Notes: generated by a model from the letters alone, not told the origin. 64,000 nucleotides of DNA from Nonomuraea turcica (GCF_030718205.1 NZ_JAUZQF010000001.1:1-64000), one strand, 5' to 3'. Counted from the first letter of the stretch, positions 52,499 to 62,834 are shown. Translations and numbers: made by a program.

Positions 52499-54034
52499 TC
52501 AGTGACCGGCTCCCTGGAACTCGGCGGTGTTGTCCGCCCGGGCCGGTAGAAGCAGGGCGGTGATGACCACAGCCACGGACAGCACCGCGCCGATGATGAA
52601 GGCCAGCCGCATGCCGTCGAGGACGGCGAGCACCTCGGTGACTCCCGCGGACTTCAGGGCATCGGCCCGCGCGCTCATCACGGTGATCACGAGCGCGGTG
52701 CCGAAGGCCGCCGCGACCTGCTGCAGCGTGCTCAGGATCGAACTGCCGTGGGAGTAGAGCCTCGGGGGAACCGCTCCGAGCCCAAGAGTGAACACCGGGG
52801 TGAAGGTCGCGGCCAGACTCACCATCATCAGCGCGTGCAGACCGAGCAGCTGCCAGAACGGCATGGTCATCGTGACCTGGGTGAATCCGGCGAGCGAGAG
52901 GGTGATCCCGATGGCGCCGGGGATGACCAGGACCCGGCCGCCGAACTTGTCGAACAGCCGGCCGACGGTCGGGCCCAGCAGTCCCATCGCGAGGCCGCCC
53001 GGCATCACGAGGAGTCCGGTCTCCAGGGCGCTGAGCCCGCGGACGTTCTGCAGGTAGAGCGGCAGCAAGATCATCGAGCCGAGCATCGCCATGAAGGCCA
53101 CCGACATCAGGATCAGCGCGACCGTGTAGGTGCGGTGGCGCAAGGTGCGCAGGTCCATCAGCGGCACACCGCGCTTCTGCAACGACAGCTGGCGCACGAC
53201 GAAGACGACGATGGCGGCCAGGCCGGCCGCCACGATCGCGGCCGCGACGCGGATGTCACCGCCCTCGAACTGGCTGAGCCCGTAGACCAGGCCGCCGAAG
53301 CCCGCACCCGCGGTCACCACGCTCAGCCAGTCGATGGTGCTGAACTGGGGCTCTCCGACGTTCTTGAGCTGCTTCAGGCCGCCCCAAGTGATCAGAGCGG
53401 CGATGGGGAGCACCACGGCGAACAGCAGCCGCCAGGACCCGAATTGGAGGATCACTCCCGAGACCGTCGGGCCCATCGCGGGCGCGACCGAGATGGCCAG
53501 GGTGACGTTGCCCATCACCCGGCCCCGGTCCTCCTCGGGGACAACCTGCATCAACGTGGTCATCAGCAGCGGCATCATCACGGCCGTCCCGGACGCCTGG
53601 ATGATGCGGGCGCCCAGCAACACCTCGAACGACGGCGCGACGGCGGCCAACGCCGTGCCGAGCAGAAACAAACCCATCGCGGTGGAATAGGCGCGGCGGG
53701 TGGACACCCGCTGCAGGAACCATCCGGTGATGGGGATGACCGCGGCCATCGTCAGCATGAAGGCGGTCGAGAGCCACTGCGCGGTCTGCTCGGTGATGTT
53801 GAGCGCGCCCATCAGCCGCGGGATCGCGTTGATCATGATCGTCTCGTTGAGGATGACCACGAATGTGGCGAGCACCAGCAGCCGGACCACGGCTGGGGTG
53901 CGACCCGCGGGGGTCGCCAATTGGGCAGGTGAGTCGAGCTGTGGGCTGGACACGGCACCTCGATCTGGGTTGTCGGACAAGACAGGGTGATGGCTGGCGT
54001 CGCAGCCCTCGGTCTCACAAGAAGTTGTGGTCAT
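52499..54034 (-). CDS. EmrB/QacA-type MFS exporter
   Basis: A 511-residue DHA2-family antiporter with 14 helices. Landmarks include LNETIMINAIPRLMGALNITEQTAQW, GARIIQASGTAVMMPLLMTTLMQVVPEEDRGRVMG and the motif C region ISVAPAMGPTVSGVIL. A 45-residue soluble N-tail with several cysteines (CETEGCDASH) precedes the first helix. ATG 54034 is used. It lies beside the DrrAB exporter and SARP genes, suggesting export of a local product or self-resistance. The substrate is unknown. Confidence 0.9.
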   Translation of the reverse strand: MTTTSCETEGCDASHHPVLSDNPDRGAVSSPQLDSPAQLATPAGRTPAVVRLLVLATFVVILNETIMINAIPRLMGALNITEQTAQWLSTAFMLTMAAVIPITGWFLQRVSTRRAYSTAMGLFLLGTALAAVAPSFEVLLGARIIQASGTAVMMPLLMTTLMQVVPEEDRGRVMGNVTLAISVAPAMGPTVSGVILQFGSWRLLFAVVLPIAALITWGGLKQLKNVGEPQFSTIDWLSVVTAGAGFGGLVYGLSQFEGGDIRVAAAIVAAGLAAIVVFVVRQLSLQKRGVPLMDLRTLRHRTYTVALILMSVAFMAMLGSMILLPLYLQNVRGLSALETGLLVMPGGLAMGLLGPTVGRLFDKFGGRVLVIPGAIGITLSLAGFTQVTMTMPFWQLLGLHALMMVSLAATFTPVFTLGLGAVPPRLYSHGSSILSTLQQVAAAFGTALVITVMSARADALKSAGVTEVLAVLDGMRLAFIIGAVLSVAVVITALLLPARADNTAEFQGAGH

Positions 54035-54251
54035 GCAAGACTGACCGCCCCCACCGACAAAACTCATCGCCCCGCCCCAGGATTCCGGCAAGCGATGCGA
54101 AATGTCACCCGGTTTTCACCGATGGCGGACGATGACCAGGCCGGGCCGGACGCGCGCGAGGTCACCTCATCGGCGTCGGCCATCGGGGCAGCGGCAACCG
54201 GTGAAACCCGGTCGAGGGCGCCGTGAAACCGGCACCCTCGACAGTGAAGCC

Positions 54252-55277
54252 ATGAGCATCACAGAACTCAAACGTACCGGGGGCGGCCCGGCCCACGCAG
54301 GTGGCGCCGATCTGGCCGTACGTGCGGAAGGGCTGGTGAAGACGTTCGGCGAGCACCGTGCCGTCGACGGGATCGACCTGGACGTACGCCCCGGTGAGAT
54401 CTTCGGCGTCCTCGGCCCCAACGGGGCGGGCAAAACCACCACGCTGCGGATGCTGGCCACTCTGTTGAAGATCGACGCGGGCCGTGCCGAGATCTTCGGG
54501 GTCGACGTGGCCGGCAATCCGCACGTGATCCGCCAACTGGTCGGCGTCACCGGACAGTACGCGTCGGTCGACGAGAACCTGACCGCCCGCGAGAACCTCT
54601 GGCTCTTCAGCCGCCTGCAGGGCATCGCCGCGCCGCGCGCCCGGCGCATCGCCATCGAACTGCTGGGCCAGTTCGGCCTGGAGGAGGCCGCCGACAGACC
54701 GATCGCGCAGTTCTCCGGCGGCATGCGCCGGCGCCTCGACCTGGCGGCCAGCCTGATCACCAGGCCGCCGCTGATCTTCCTCGATGAGCCGACGACCGGT
54801 CTCGATCCGCGCACCCGTGGTCAGATGTGGGACACCATCCGCGGTCTGGTCGCCGACGGCTGCACGGTGCTGCTGACCACGCAATACCTGGACGAGGCCG
54901 ACCAGCTCGCCGACCGCGTCGCCGTCATCGACCACGGCCGCAAGGTCGCCGAAGGCACTCCCGACGAGTTGAAGACCGCGGTCGGCAACTCCACCCTCCA
55001 GCTGCTGCTCGCCGATCCGGGCGAGGTGCCCGCCGCCGTGGAGGTCATGCGGCGTGTCCTCGGCTCCGACCCGGTCCTCAGCCCGGAGCAGGGCCGCCTC
55101 AACGTCGCCCTCGACCAGGCGGACCTGGCGGCGGACGTACTGATCGCGCTGCGCACCGCAGGGGTGTCGATCTCCTCGGTCAGCGTGGCCAAGCCCAGCC
55201 TGGACGAGGTGTTTCTCGCCCTCACCGGCCACGAGACGGACAGGGACGACGAGACCGGCACGGAGGAGAACCGATGA
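54252..55277 (+). CDS. ABC exporter ATPase, DrrA-like
   Basis: A 341-residue ATP-binding subunit. Walker A is GPNGAGKTTT, the Q-loop is near TGQYASVDENLT, the signature is FSGGMRRRLDLA, Walker B is PPLIFLDEPTTGLD, and the H-switch region is TQYLDEADQLAD. The C-terminal ~90 residues match the DrrA-type regulatory extension of the drug-resistance subclass. It overlaps the permease gene by 4 nt. A GACAGT box 6 nt before the ATG may be a leaderless -10. Confidence 0.93.
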   Translation: MSITELKRTGGGPAHAGGADLAVRAEGLVKTFGEHRAVDGIDLDVRPGEIFGVLGPNGAGKTTTLRMLATLLKIDAGRAEIFGVDVAGNPHVIRQLVGVTGQYASVDENLTARENLWLFSRLQGIAAPRARRIAIELLGQFGLEEAADRPIAQFSGGMRRRLDLAASLITRPPLIFLDEPTTGLDPRTRGQMWDTIRGLVADGCTVLLTTQYLDEADQLADRVAVIDHGRKVAEGTPDELKTAVGNSTLQLLLADPGEVPAAVEVMRRVLGSDPVLSPEQGRLNVALDQADLAADVLIALRTAGVSISSVSVAKPSLDEVFLALTGHETDRDDETGTEENR

Positions 55278-56110
55278 GCACCATGATCGCACCCGCCCGC
55301 GAGGCGGTGCGGGCCGCCGACCGCGTGGCGGCCGCCCGGCGGCGCGTCTCCATGGGGGAGACGCTCGCCCAGACCCTGACGATGGCGTGGCGGGCGCTCA
55401 AGAAGATGCGCCGCAACCCGGAGCAGTTCTTCGACGTGGCGTTGCAGCCCCTCCTGTTCACCGCGATGTTCGCCTTCATCTTCGGCGGCGCCGTCGCCGG
55501 CGACGTGGAGAGCTACCTCCCCCTGATGATCCCCGGCATCATCGCCCAGACCGTGCTGACCACCTGCATGGCCACGGGCACGCAACTCCGCGAGGACATG
55601 GAGAAGGGCGTGTTCGACCGGTTCAAGTCGTTGCCGATCGCCCGGATCGCGCCGCTCGCCGGCCCGATGGTGGCCGACCTGCTGCGCTACACGATCGCGG
55701 CCACGCTGACCTTCGCCATGGGCCTGCTGATGGGCTACCGCCCGGGTGGCGGAGCGGGCGGGGTGCTCGCCGCGATCCTGCTGGCGATCTTCACGGGCTG
55801 GTCGCTGGCGTGGGTCTTCACCTGGGTCGGCACGATCGCCCGGAGCGCCCAGGCCGTGCAGGGCATCTCCATGATGATCTTGTTTCCGCTGACGTTCCTG
55901 TCGAACGCGTTCGTCCCCGTAGAGACCCTGCCCGGCTGGCTGGCCGCGTTCGTCCGGGTCAACCCGGTCTCACACCTGGTCACGGCCGCCCGCGACCTCG
56001 CCAACAACGGCGTCGTCAGCGGAGAGGTGGCCTGGACGCTCCTGGCGTGCCTGATCGTCATCGCGATCTTCGCGCCCCTGTCGGTACGCAGCTACAAGCG
56101 GCACATGTGA
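55274..56110 (+). CDS. ABC-2 exporter permease, DrrB-like
   Basis: A 278-residue permease with six helices. The DrrB-type features are TMAWRALKKMRRNPEQFFDVALQPLLFTAMFAFIFGG, GVFDRFKSLPIARIAPLAGPMVADLLRY and FVPVETLPGWLAAFVRVNPVSHLV. Its ATG overlaps the DrrA stop, with GGAGGA as RBS. The 3' end overlaps the opposite-strand SARP gene by 141 bp. Together with the ATPase it forms a homodimeric-type drug or lipid exporter. Confidence 0.93.
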   Translation: MSTMIAPAREAVRAADRVAAARRRVSMGETLAQTLTMAWRALKKMRRNPEQFFDVALQPLLFTAMFAFIFGGAVAGDVESYLPLMIPGIIAQTVLTTCMATGTQLREDMEKGVFDRFKSLPIARIAPLAGPMVADLLRYTIAATLTFAMGLLMGYRPGGGAGGVLAAILLAIFTGWSLAWVFTWVGTIARSAQAVQGISMMILFPLTFLSNAFVPVETLPGWLAAFVRVNPVSHLVTAARDLANNGVVSGEVAWTLLACLIVIAIFAPLSVRSYKRHM

Positions 56111-59100
56111 TCTCCGCCCGTCGCGACCGGAGACCTGCTGGACGAGACTTCGTGCCTTGTCGAGCAGGTCGGAGCCGCGCCGGTCGCCGTACTCGGCTTG
56201 CACGGTGGCGATCATCCCCGACGCGGCCCGCTCGGCGTACGGTTCGATCCGCTCGAAGGCCATGCTCGGCATGAGGCCGTTGTACGCGAACCGCTCGGCC
56301 AGCACCAGCAACCGGATCGCGTCGCCGGGAGCCATGACACCCCGCAGCAGCCCCCAGGCGCCGAGCGCGAACAGCATGCAGCCGCACAACGGGTAGTCGA
56401 TGACGGGACTTTCCGCGGACAGCACGTCGTGGCCGCCGAGGATGGAGAACAGCTCCTCGCCGTACCGGACGGCTTCCGGCGGGGCGTGGTACGCGTACGC
56501 CGTCAGGGTGACCGACTCCGCGACGATCGTCCACGGCAGGGACCCGCCGTTCAGTATCCCCGGCAGGCGCAGGTCACGCGCCCGCTGGACGGCCCGGCGG
56601 TATTCCGTGAGCGCGGCGGCCGTCTCGCCGCGGGCCAGAGCGAGCTCGGCCGCGCACAACGAGACCATCGCCATTCCGCCGAGCACTGCCTCGTTGTCGT
56701 TGATCCGGGTGATCGCGGCGAGTTCGGCCTCCGCGGAGCCGAGGTCGCCGTCGGTGATCGCGGAGGTCAGCAGCAGCGCGCGGAGCTGGGTCTCGTCGTC
56801 GGCGGCGCCGAGCCTGCTCAGCACGGGAATGGCGGTTCGCGCGTGTCCGACCGCCCGCCGCCGGTCGCCGAGACGCATGACCAGGTGGGCCAGCACGGCA
56901 TGCATGATCGCGGGGAACCAAGGCCCGTCGTCCTCGCGGAGCATCGTCAGGGTCCGCTCCGCGGCCTCGATCGCCCCGGCCACGTCTCCCGCGTTCTCCA
57001 GGACGTGAACGCTCGCGTGCGTCGCCGCCAAGGCCACGTCATCGTCGGGGCTCCGGCGCAACTCCGACAGCACGCGTGGCAGGTCGGGGCCGTCGGCCGC
57101 GAGCGCCACCGTGGCCATCGCCGCCACGCGGGAATCCGTCGCGTCACTGGTGGGCAGCGCGCCGAGAAGATCGCGCAGCGGATCGTCCCGGCGGTCGGTG
57201 ATGATCATGACGTTCATGAGCATGATCAACGTGGCGGCCCTGGTCGCCTCGACGAGGTGCGGTGGCGGCATCCAGCCGGTGATCACCTGGGTGATGGCGT
57301 CCCGGTGCGCGAGGATCCGGGGATGGTCGCCGCGGATCGACCACAGCGCGCCGACGCCGGCCAGCAACTGGATCGCCGTGACGGGATCGGGCTCGCCGAG
57401 AGCCTGCCGGAGCAGATCGGCGAGGTTGCTCTCCTCAGCGCGCAACGCGTCGGCCGCGGCGAACTGCGCCGGGCCGAACAGCTGGGTGGCGTGACCGAGG
57501 GCGTAGGCCGTCGCCCACTCCCGCTGCGCGGCCCGAGCGGTCGACTCCTCGCCGGCCTCCTTCAGCCGCATCCGCCCGAACTCCCTGACCGTCTCCAGCA
57601 TCCGGTAGCGCAGGCCGTACGTGGTCTCGCGGACGCTCAGCATCGACTGCTCGGTCAGCGCGTCCACGACGCGCAGGGCGTCCGGGCCGAGGACGTGCTC
57701 GGCCGCGGCCAGCGTGAAACCGTCGCCGAACAGCGACAACCACCGCAACGCCCGCCGTTCCGGCTCATCCAGCAGATTCCACGACCAGTCGATGACCGCG
57801 AGTAACGTCTGGTGCCGGTCAGGGGCCGTACGGTTTCCACCGCGCAGCAGGGCGAACCGGTCCGCCAGGCGCCGCGCGATGTCCTCCACCGTCATCACCC
57901 GCACCTTGGCCGCGGCCAGCTCGATCGCGAGCGGCAGTCCGTCGAGGCGGGCGACGACCTCCTCGACCACTGCCTCGTCGATCCGCACACCCGGGCGGGC
58001 GGCCGTGGCGCGCTGGCGGAACAACTCCACGGCGTCACCCGCGGGCAGCTCGCCGAGCAGGTAGACACGTTCGGCGGGGATCGACAAGGCGGCGCGCGAG
58101 GTGATGAGCACCCGCAGGTCGCGGGTCGTCACGGTCAGGAACGCCACCAGGTCGGCGACGGCCTCGATCACGTGCTCGCAGTTGTCCAGGATCAGCAGCG
58201 CCGGAGCCTGGTCGAGATGCTGGGCGATCCGGGCGCGAACGTCGGAGCGCTGCTCGGCGGTCAGGGCACGACGCCCGCTGACCGAGTCCCGAACCCCGAG
58301 CGCCGAGCCCACCTCGCCCGCCACGCCCTCCGGCGAGGAGACGCTGACGAGTTCGATGAAGTGAGCGACGTGCTGCGTGGCGTTCCTGCCGACGACATGA
58401 GCCAGCCGCGTCTTGCCCAGCCCGCCGGGGCCGACGATGGAGACCACCCGGTTCGTCTGCAACAGGGCGTGCACCGCACGGATGTCGCCGTCGCGGCCGA
58501 GCAGCGAGGAACCGTCGAACAGGATGCCCTCACGCACCGGCCGATCCGCGACGAGGAGCTCGGCGTACACGCGGGCGAGCTCAGGTCCTGGGTCGGTGCC
58601 GAGCCGCGCGACCAGGCCCGCGCGATAACGCTCGTAGCGCTCCAGAGCGGCGGCGGCACCGCGTACGGCGGCCTCGCTGCGCAGCAGGCAGGCGAGCAGC
58701 TCCTCGTCGTACGGCCGATCGGCCGCGGCCTCCTCCAGCAGCGGCAGCGCACCCTCGTGAGCGCCGCTCCGGCTCCGCGCGATCGCCGCCACCCGTCGCG
58801 CCTCGGCCACCCGCCCTGCCGCGACGCTCCTCAGCTCGGCGAGTGCTCCCGTCGCGCCGTCCAAGCCGGCCACGAGTCCCATGGCCTCTTCGGCGCGGCG
58901 CCCCGCGAGCGCCATGTCGTCGTCGCCGAGTGCGGCACGTGCCTGCTCCACCAGCGCGCCGAGCAGCAGCGCGTCCACCTGGTCGGCGGGCAGCCCGAGC
59001 CGGTAACCACGCGGCATCCGTACCACGACGTCGGCGTATGTCGCCGACCTGGTCCGCGAGACGACCACCTGCAGCGCCTTCGTCGGGTTGGCCGGCGCCT

Positions 59101-59251
59101 CGTCGGGCCACAGCTCCTCGACCAGGCGCTCGTCACTGACGCCTGCCCGCCCGTGCAGGGCGAGCACGGCCAGCAGGGTCTGCGCGCGATCGCCGACCAC
59201 GCGCACACCCCGCCAGCGGACGCCGTCGAGCAGGACCAGTGTGGGGGACAC
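55970..59251 (-). CDS. SARP/BTAD-type STAND regulator
   Basis: A 1093-residue regulator. Winged helix (about 1-90): LDGVRWRGVRVVGDRAQTLLAVLALHG, ERLVEELWPDEAP and VSRTRSA. BTAD (about 95-235) ends LGTDPGPELARVYAELL. NB-ARC-like ATPase has P-loop GPGGLGKT (274-281), LLILDNCEHVIEAVADLV and LRVLITSRAAL. The C-terminal ~500 residues are helical TPR-like. GTG 59251 is 6 nt after a TAAGCT box on the minus strand (leaderless). The final ~47 residues run antisense to drrB and look translated-by-default, so the functional end may be earlier. It likely controls the neighbouring exporter genes. Confidence 0.9.
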   Translation of the reverse strand: MSPTLVLLDGVRWRGVRVVGDRAQTLLAVLALHGRAGVSDERLVEELWPDEAPANPTKALQVVVSRTRSATYADVVVRMPRGYRLGLPADQVDALLLGALVEQARAALGDDDMALAGRRAEEAMGLVAGLDGATGALAELRSVAAGRVAEARRVAAIARSRSGAHEGALPLLEEAAADRPYDEELLACLLRSEAAVRGAAAALERYERYRAGLVARLGTDPGPELARVYAELLVADRPVREGILFDGSSLLGRDGDIRAVHALLQTNRVVSIVGPGGLGKTRLAHVVGRNATQHVAHFIELVSVSSPEGVAGEVGSALGVRDSVSGRRALTAEQRSDVRARIAQHLDQAPALLILDNCEHVIEAVADLVAFLTVTTRDLRVLITSRAALSIPAERVYLLGELPAGDAVELFRQRATAARPGVRIDEAVVEEVVARLDGLPLAIELAAAKVRVMTVEDIARRLADRFALLRGGNRTAPDRHQTLLAVIDWSWNLLDEPERRALRWLSLFGDGFTLAAAEHVLGPDALRVVDALTEQSMLSVRETTYGLRYRMLETVREFGRMRLKEAGEESTARAAQREWATAYALGHATQLFGPAQFAAADALRAEESNLADLLRQALGEPDPVTAIQLLAGVGALWSIRGDHPRILAHRDAITQVITGWMPPPHLVEATRAATLIMLMNVMIITDRRDDPLRDLLGALPTSDATDSRVAAMATVALAADGPDLPRVLSELRRSPDDDVALAATHASVHVLENAGDVAGAIEAAERTLTMLREDDGPWFPAIMHAVLAHLVMRLGDRRRAVGHARTAIPVLSRLGAADDETQLRALLLTSAITDGDLGSAEAELAAITRINDNEAVLGGMAMVSLCAAELALARGETAAALTEYRRAVQRARDLRLPGILNGGSLPWTIVAESVTLTAYAYHAPPEAVRYGEELFSILGGHDVLSAESPVIDYPLCGCMLFALGAWGLLRGVMAPGDAIRLLVLAERFAYNGLMPSMAFERIEPYAERAASGMIATVQAEYGDRRGSDLLDKARSLVQQVSGRDGRRSHVPLVAAYRQGREDRDDDQARQERPGHLSADDAVVGEVAGGRDQV

Positions 59252-59356
59252 ACCCTCAGCTTACGGACGAGCCACTGAGGAGCGTGACCGCGAGCACCGC
59301 TCCACGGCCGGCCTTGCTGTGACAACCTTCGCGAAGAAGATGGCATCTAACCCGCC

Positions 59357-62300
59357 ATGGAAGCGCTGAGCGCGGGGGACCCCCAGCGCATCGGGAACTA
59401 CTGGCTCGCCGGACGGCTCGGTTCGGGCGGGCAGGGCATCGTGTACGACGCCTACGACGCCGACGGCAACCGGGTCGCGGTCAAGGTCCTGCACGCGGCC
59501 GGCGATCGTGCGATCCGCGACAGGTTCGCGAAGGAGACGACAGCCGCGCGGCGGGTGTCGTCGTTCTGTACGGCCCGCGTGCTGGCCGCCGATCTGGATG
59601 GGCGCAGGCCGTATCTGGTCTCCGAGTACGTGCCGGGGCCGAGCCTGGGCGCGGCCGTGCGGGACGGACGCCGGTTCACCGGTGACGACCTCTACCGGCT
59701 GGCCACGGCGGTGGCCACCGCGCTGACGGCGATCCATGACGCGGGAGTCGTGCACCGTGACCTCAAACCGGACAACGTGCTGCTCGGTCCCGACGGCCCG
59801 CGGGTGATCGACTTCGGCATAGCCCGCACGCTCGACATGTCGCTCACCAGGACCGGCGAGGTGTCGGGCACGCCGGCGTACATGGCGCCCGAGGTGTTCA
59901 CGGGGGAGCGGGCGGGCGGGCCGGCCGACGTGTTCGCGTGGGGCGTGATCATGGTGTTCGCCGCCACGGGGCGCGAGCCGTTCGCCGCCGACAACCTGGG
60001 CGCCGTCATGCACCGGGTGCTGTCGCACCGACCCGACCTGAGCGCCCTGCCGCCACGCCTGGCCCCGCTGGTCGAGGCGGCCATGGCCAAGGACCCGGCG
60101 GCCCGTCCCACGGCCCGCGACCTGCTGCTGGCGCTGGTCAGCGGGAACGGCGCCGACACCAGGGGGCTGCTGGCGGCGGGCAGCAGGACCGCACGGGGCG
60201 TGTACGGGTCGGAGCAGGGCGATCCCGCTCTGGGGACGATCGCCGAGGACGCCTACGAGTCGCTGAACCCCGAGGAGCGGGAGGTGGCGGCCGAGGTGTT
60301 CCTGCGGCTGGTGGCCGTCGGGGAGGACGGGCACGAGACCGGACGGTCGGCCGGATATGACGAGCTGTTCGAGGGGCGCTCCGAGCGGGAGTCGGCGGCG
60401 GTCAGGCGGGTGCTGGCCGCGTTCTCGTACGTGATCGTCAGCGGCGACGGCACGGTGTCCCTGTCCCGACCCGGCCTGCTGCGTGCCTGGCCGAGACTAC
60501 GCATGTGGGTGGATGCCGACCGCGACGGGCTGGCCATGCTGAACGGCATCAACGCCGCCGCCCGCCGCTGGGCCGAGAACGGCAGGCGCGATGCCGACGT
60601 GCTCCAGGGCAGCCACCTGGAGCAGGTGCTGAGCTGGGCCGCGACCGGTCGCCGGCACGTCACGCTGACCCCGTTCGAACGAGACTTCCTGCGTGCCGGC
60701 ACCGACCTCACCAGACGGCGGGCCAGGCGCAGGACGCTGACCACGGTCGCGCTGGCCGGGCTGCTGGTGGTGTCGCTCGTGGCCGGCGGGCTGGCCGTCT
60801 GGCAGCGCCAGGAGACGGCACGGCAACGCGACATCCTGGCCGCCAAGCAGGCGGCCGCCGAGGCGGACCGGCAGCGGACCATCGACCCGTCCCTGGCGAT
60901 GCTGCTGAGCGTGGCGGCCTGGCGGGTCTCGCCGGCGCAGCCGGAGGCCCGCTCCAGCCTGACGGCCGCACTCCAGCAGCATGAGACGGCCGTCTTCCGC
61001 GACCCGCCGGTCACGGGCGTGGCACGGCGGCTGCTCAGCCGCGACGGCCGCACGCTGGTCAGCGTCAGCGAAGGCGGGGTCAACGTGTACGACGTGCGCA
61101 CCGGCAGGCGTACGGCGAGCTGGCCCCAGATGACCCTGAGCGGGACCATCTTCTATCCGCCGGCGCTGAGCCGCAGCGGGCGACTGCTGGCCGCGACCAC
61201 GACCGAGAGGCTCGGTGTCTGGGACCTGAAGACCGGCAGGAAGCTGCTCGAACGGCCGCTTCCATCACCGTCCATGTTCTACTACAGCGCCGTGTTCGGC
61301 GAGCACGAGACCATGCTCACGGTGCTGTACAGCATGCATGACATCCACTACCTGCTCGACGTCTCGACCGGCGAGCAGTTCGGCAAGGGCGTCTTCGAGC
61401 TCCGTGAGGAGAAGGCGGTGAACCGGCCGCTCGTGGACCTCGCGGGCAAGCGTCTGTTACTGCCGGGAGAGCGCCTCGACCAGGTCGCGCTGCCCGGGTG
61501 GCGGATGGAGCGGCCGTTCCCCGCCTGTGCGGACCATCCCAAGGAGGTGGCGTTCAGCCAGGACGGCAGGACGCTCGCCTGCGGCAACAGCACGGATATC
61601 GCCCTCGTCGACGCCGCCTCGGGTCGCGCCCGCGGCGACTCGCTGTCCTGCCACGCCTGCGGGACCGACGGCCAGTTGCGCTTCAGCCCGGACGGCCGGT
61701 ACCTCGCCTCCTTCCTCAAGAGGGATGTGCAGGTCTGGGACCTGCGCACCCGGAACCTCGTGCTCGACTACCGCGCCGAGGGCGAGCTGACCGACATCGC
61801 GTTCGACCCCGACGGCGCCACGCTCCGGTACATCATGGACGACGCCGTCGTCAGCCTGGACCTGCGGCCGCGCACCCAGGCGACGGCCGTGCCGGGATTG
61901 CCCTACCTCAGTGGAGACGGCAAGTGGGCCGTCGTCAGAGCCGGCAAGCAGCTTCGGATCTGGGACGTGGGCGCGGACAAGGAGACCGGCCGCCTGTCCG
62001 TCGATACGGAGAACGCGGTGCCCGCCGACTTCTCCCATACGAAGCTGGCCGTCATGGACGTCAACGGCACGGTCACGCTCTGGGACCTGCGTACCCGGGC
62101 GAAGCTCTGGTCGGTGCGGATGCCCGGGAAGGGTGGCGCCCCCGTCGACGTGCACTTCGCCCCGGACGGGCGGCGGCTCGCGATGACCGTCATGTACGGG
62201 CGGGTCCCGGTGTTCAAGAAAGTGGTGCTCGACGCCGCCGACGGGCACGTGCTGAGCTCGTTCGACACGAGTTCCCGAGGCGGGCCGTTCCTGCCGGGCG

Positions 62301-62827
62301 GCACGGCGTACGTGTCGCCGGATGGCGGCAGGTTCATCGACGTCGGCACCGGCAAGCCGGTAGGTGCCGGGTTCGTGCCCACCGAAGCGGTCGCGATCAG
62401 CAAGGGAGGGCTCCTCGCCGCGTACGAGAGCACCACCGGGCGGGTCGGGCTGTGGAACGTCGACGGGCCGAAGGCACTGCGCCCCGCCCTGCCCCGGGCC
62501 GCCGCAGCAGTCGGTTTCCTGGCCTTCTCACCCGACGGCAGGACGCTCGCCACCGTCTCGATGAGCGGCGTGCTCCAGCTCTGGGACGTCGAGGCCAGGC
62601 GACGGCTCGGCGGGTCCTACCTGCTGCAGGAGGGCCAGCCGTGGTCGCTCGCGTTCAGCGCCGATGGGGCGGCCGTGTACGTCGGGATGGGCGGGGCCGT
62701 CCGCACGGTTTCCGTTGGCGGAGAACGGGTCGCGCGGGAGGTGTGCGCGCGGGTCGGGCGCTCGCTGTCGCCCGCCGAGTGGGAGCGGTACCTGGGCGGA
62801 GCGCCGTACCAGAACGTCTGCCCCTGA
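59357..62827 (+). CDS. Ser/Thr protein kinase with STAND-like middle and WD40 repeats
   Basis: A 1156-residue protein. Kinase domain (about 12-270): glycine loop GRLGSGGQGIVYDA, K43 (VAVKVL), HRDLKPDN (D135), DFGIA and TPAYMAPE. Residues 300-455 (SLNPEEREVAAEVFLRLVAVGEDG...LSRPGLLRAWPRLRMWVDADRDG...TRRRARRRT) match the region found after nSTAND ATPases, here without the ATPase. One membrane helix (461-483) follows. The outside C-terminal domain (about 540-1150) has WD40-type repeats ending in LWDVE or VWDLR. No PASTA domain is present. Confidence 0.9.
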   Translation: MEALSAGDPQRIGNYWLAGRLGSGGQGIVYDAYDADGNRVAVKVLHAAGDRAIRDRFAKETTAARRVSSFCTARVLAADLDGRRPYLVSEYVPGPSLGAAVRDGRRFTGDDLYRLATAVATALTAIHDAGVVHRDLKPDNVLLGPDGPRVIDFGIARTLDMSLTRTGEVSGTPAYMAPEVFTGERAGGPADVFAWGVIMVFAATGREPFAADNLGAVMHRVLSHRPDLSALPPRLAPLVEAAMAKDPAARPTARDLLLALVSGNGADTRGLLAAGSRTARGVYGSEQGDPALGTIAEDAYESLNPEEREVAAEVFLRLVAVGEDGHETGRSAGYDELFEGRSERESAAVRRVLAAFSYVIVSGDGTVSLSRPGLLRAWPRLRMWVDADRDGLAMLNGINAAARRWAENGRRDADVLQGSHLEQVLSWAATGRRHVTLTPFERDFLRAGTDLTRRRARRRTLTTVALAGLLVVSLVAGGLAVWQRQETARQRDILAAKQAAAEADRQRTIDPSLAMLLSVAAWRVSPAQPEARSSLTAALQQHETAVFRDPPVTGVARRLLSRDGRTLVSVSEGGVNVYDVRTGRRTASWPQMTLSGTIFYPPALSRSGRLLAATTTERLGVWDLKTGRKLLERPLPSPSMFYYSAVFGEHETMLTVLYSMHDIHYLLDVSTGEQFGKGVFELREEKAVNRPLVDLAGKRLLLPGERLDQVALPGWRMERPFPACADHPKEVAFSQDGRTLACGNSTDIALVDAASGRARGDSLSCHACGTDGQLRFSPDGRYLASFLKRDVQVWDLRTRNLVLDYRAEGELTDIAFDPDGATLRYIMDDAVVSLDLRPRTQATAVPGLPYLSGDGKWAVVRAGKQLRIWDVGADKETGRLSVDTENAVPADFSHTKLAVMDVNGTVTLWDLRTRAKLWSVRMPGKGGAPVDVHFAPDGRRLAMTVMYGRVPVFKKVVLDAADGHVLSSFDTSSRGGPFLPGGTAYVSPDGGRFIDVGTGKPVGAGFVPTEAVAISKGGLLAAYESTTGRVGLWNVDGPKALRPALPRAAAAVGFLAFSPDGRTLATVSMSGVLQLWDVEARRRLGGSYLLQEGQPWSLAFSADGAAVYVGMGGAVRTVSVGGERVAREVCARVGRSLSPAEWERYLGGAPYQNVCP

Positions 62828-62834
62828 CGGAAGG

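Noticed and set aside
54102-54251. 50-codon N-terminal extension of the DrrA-like protein
   Set aside because: Runs through low-complexity Arg-rich sequence; the family start and a GACAGT box point to ATG 54252.
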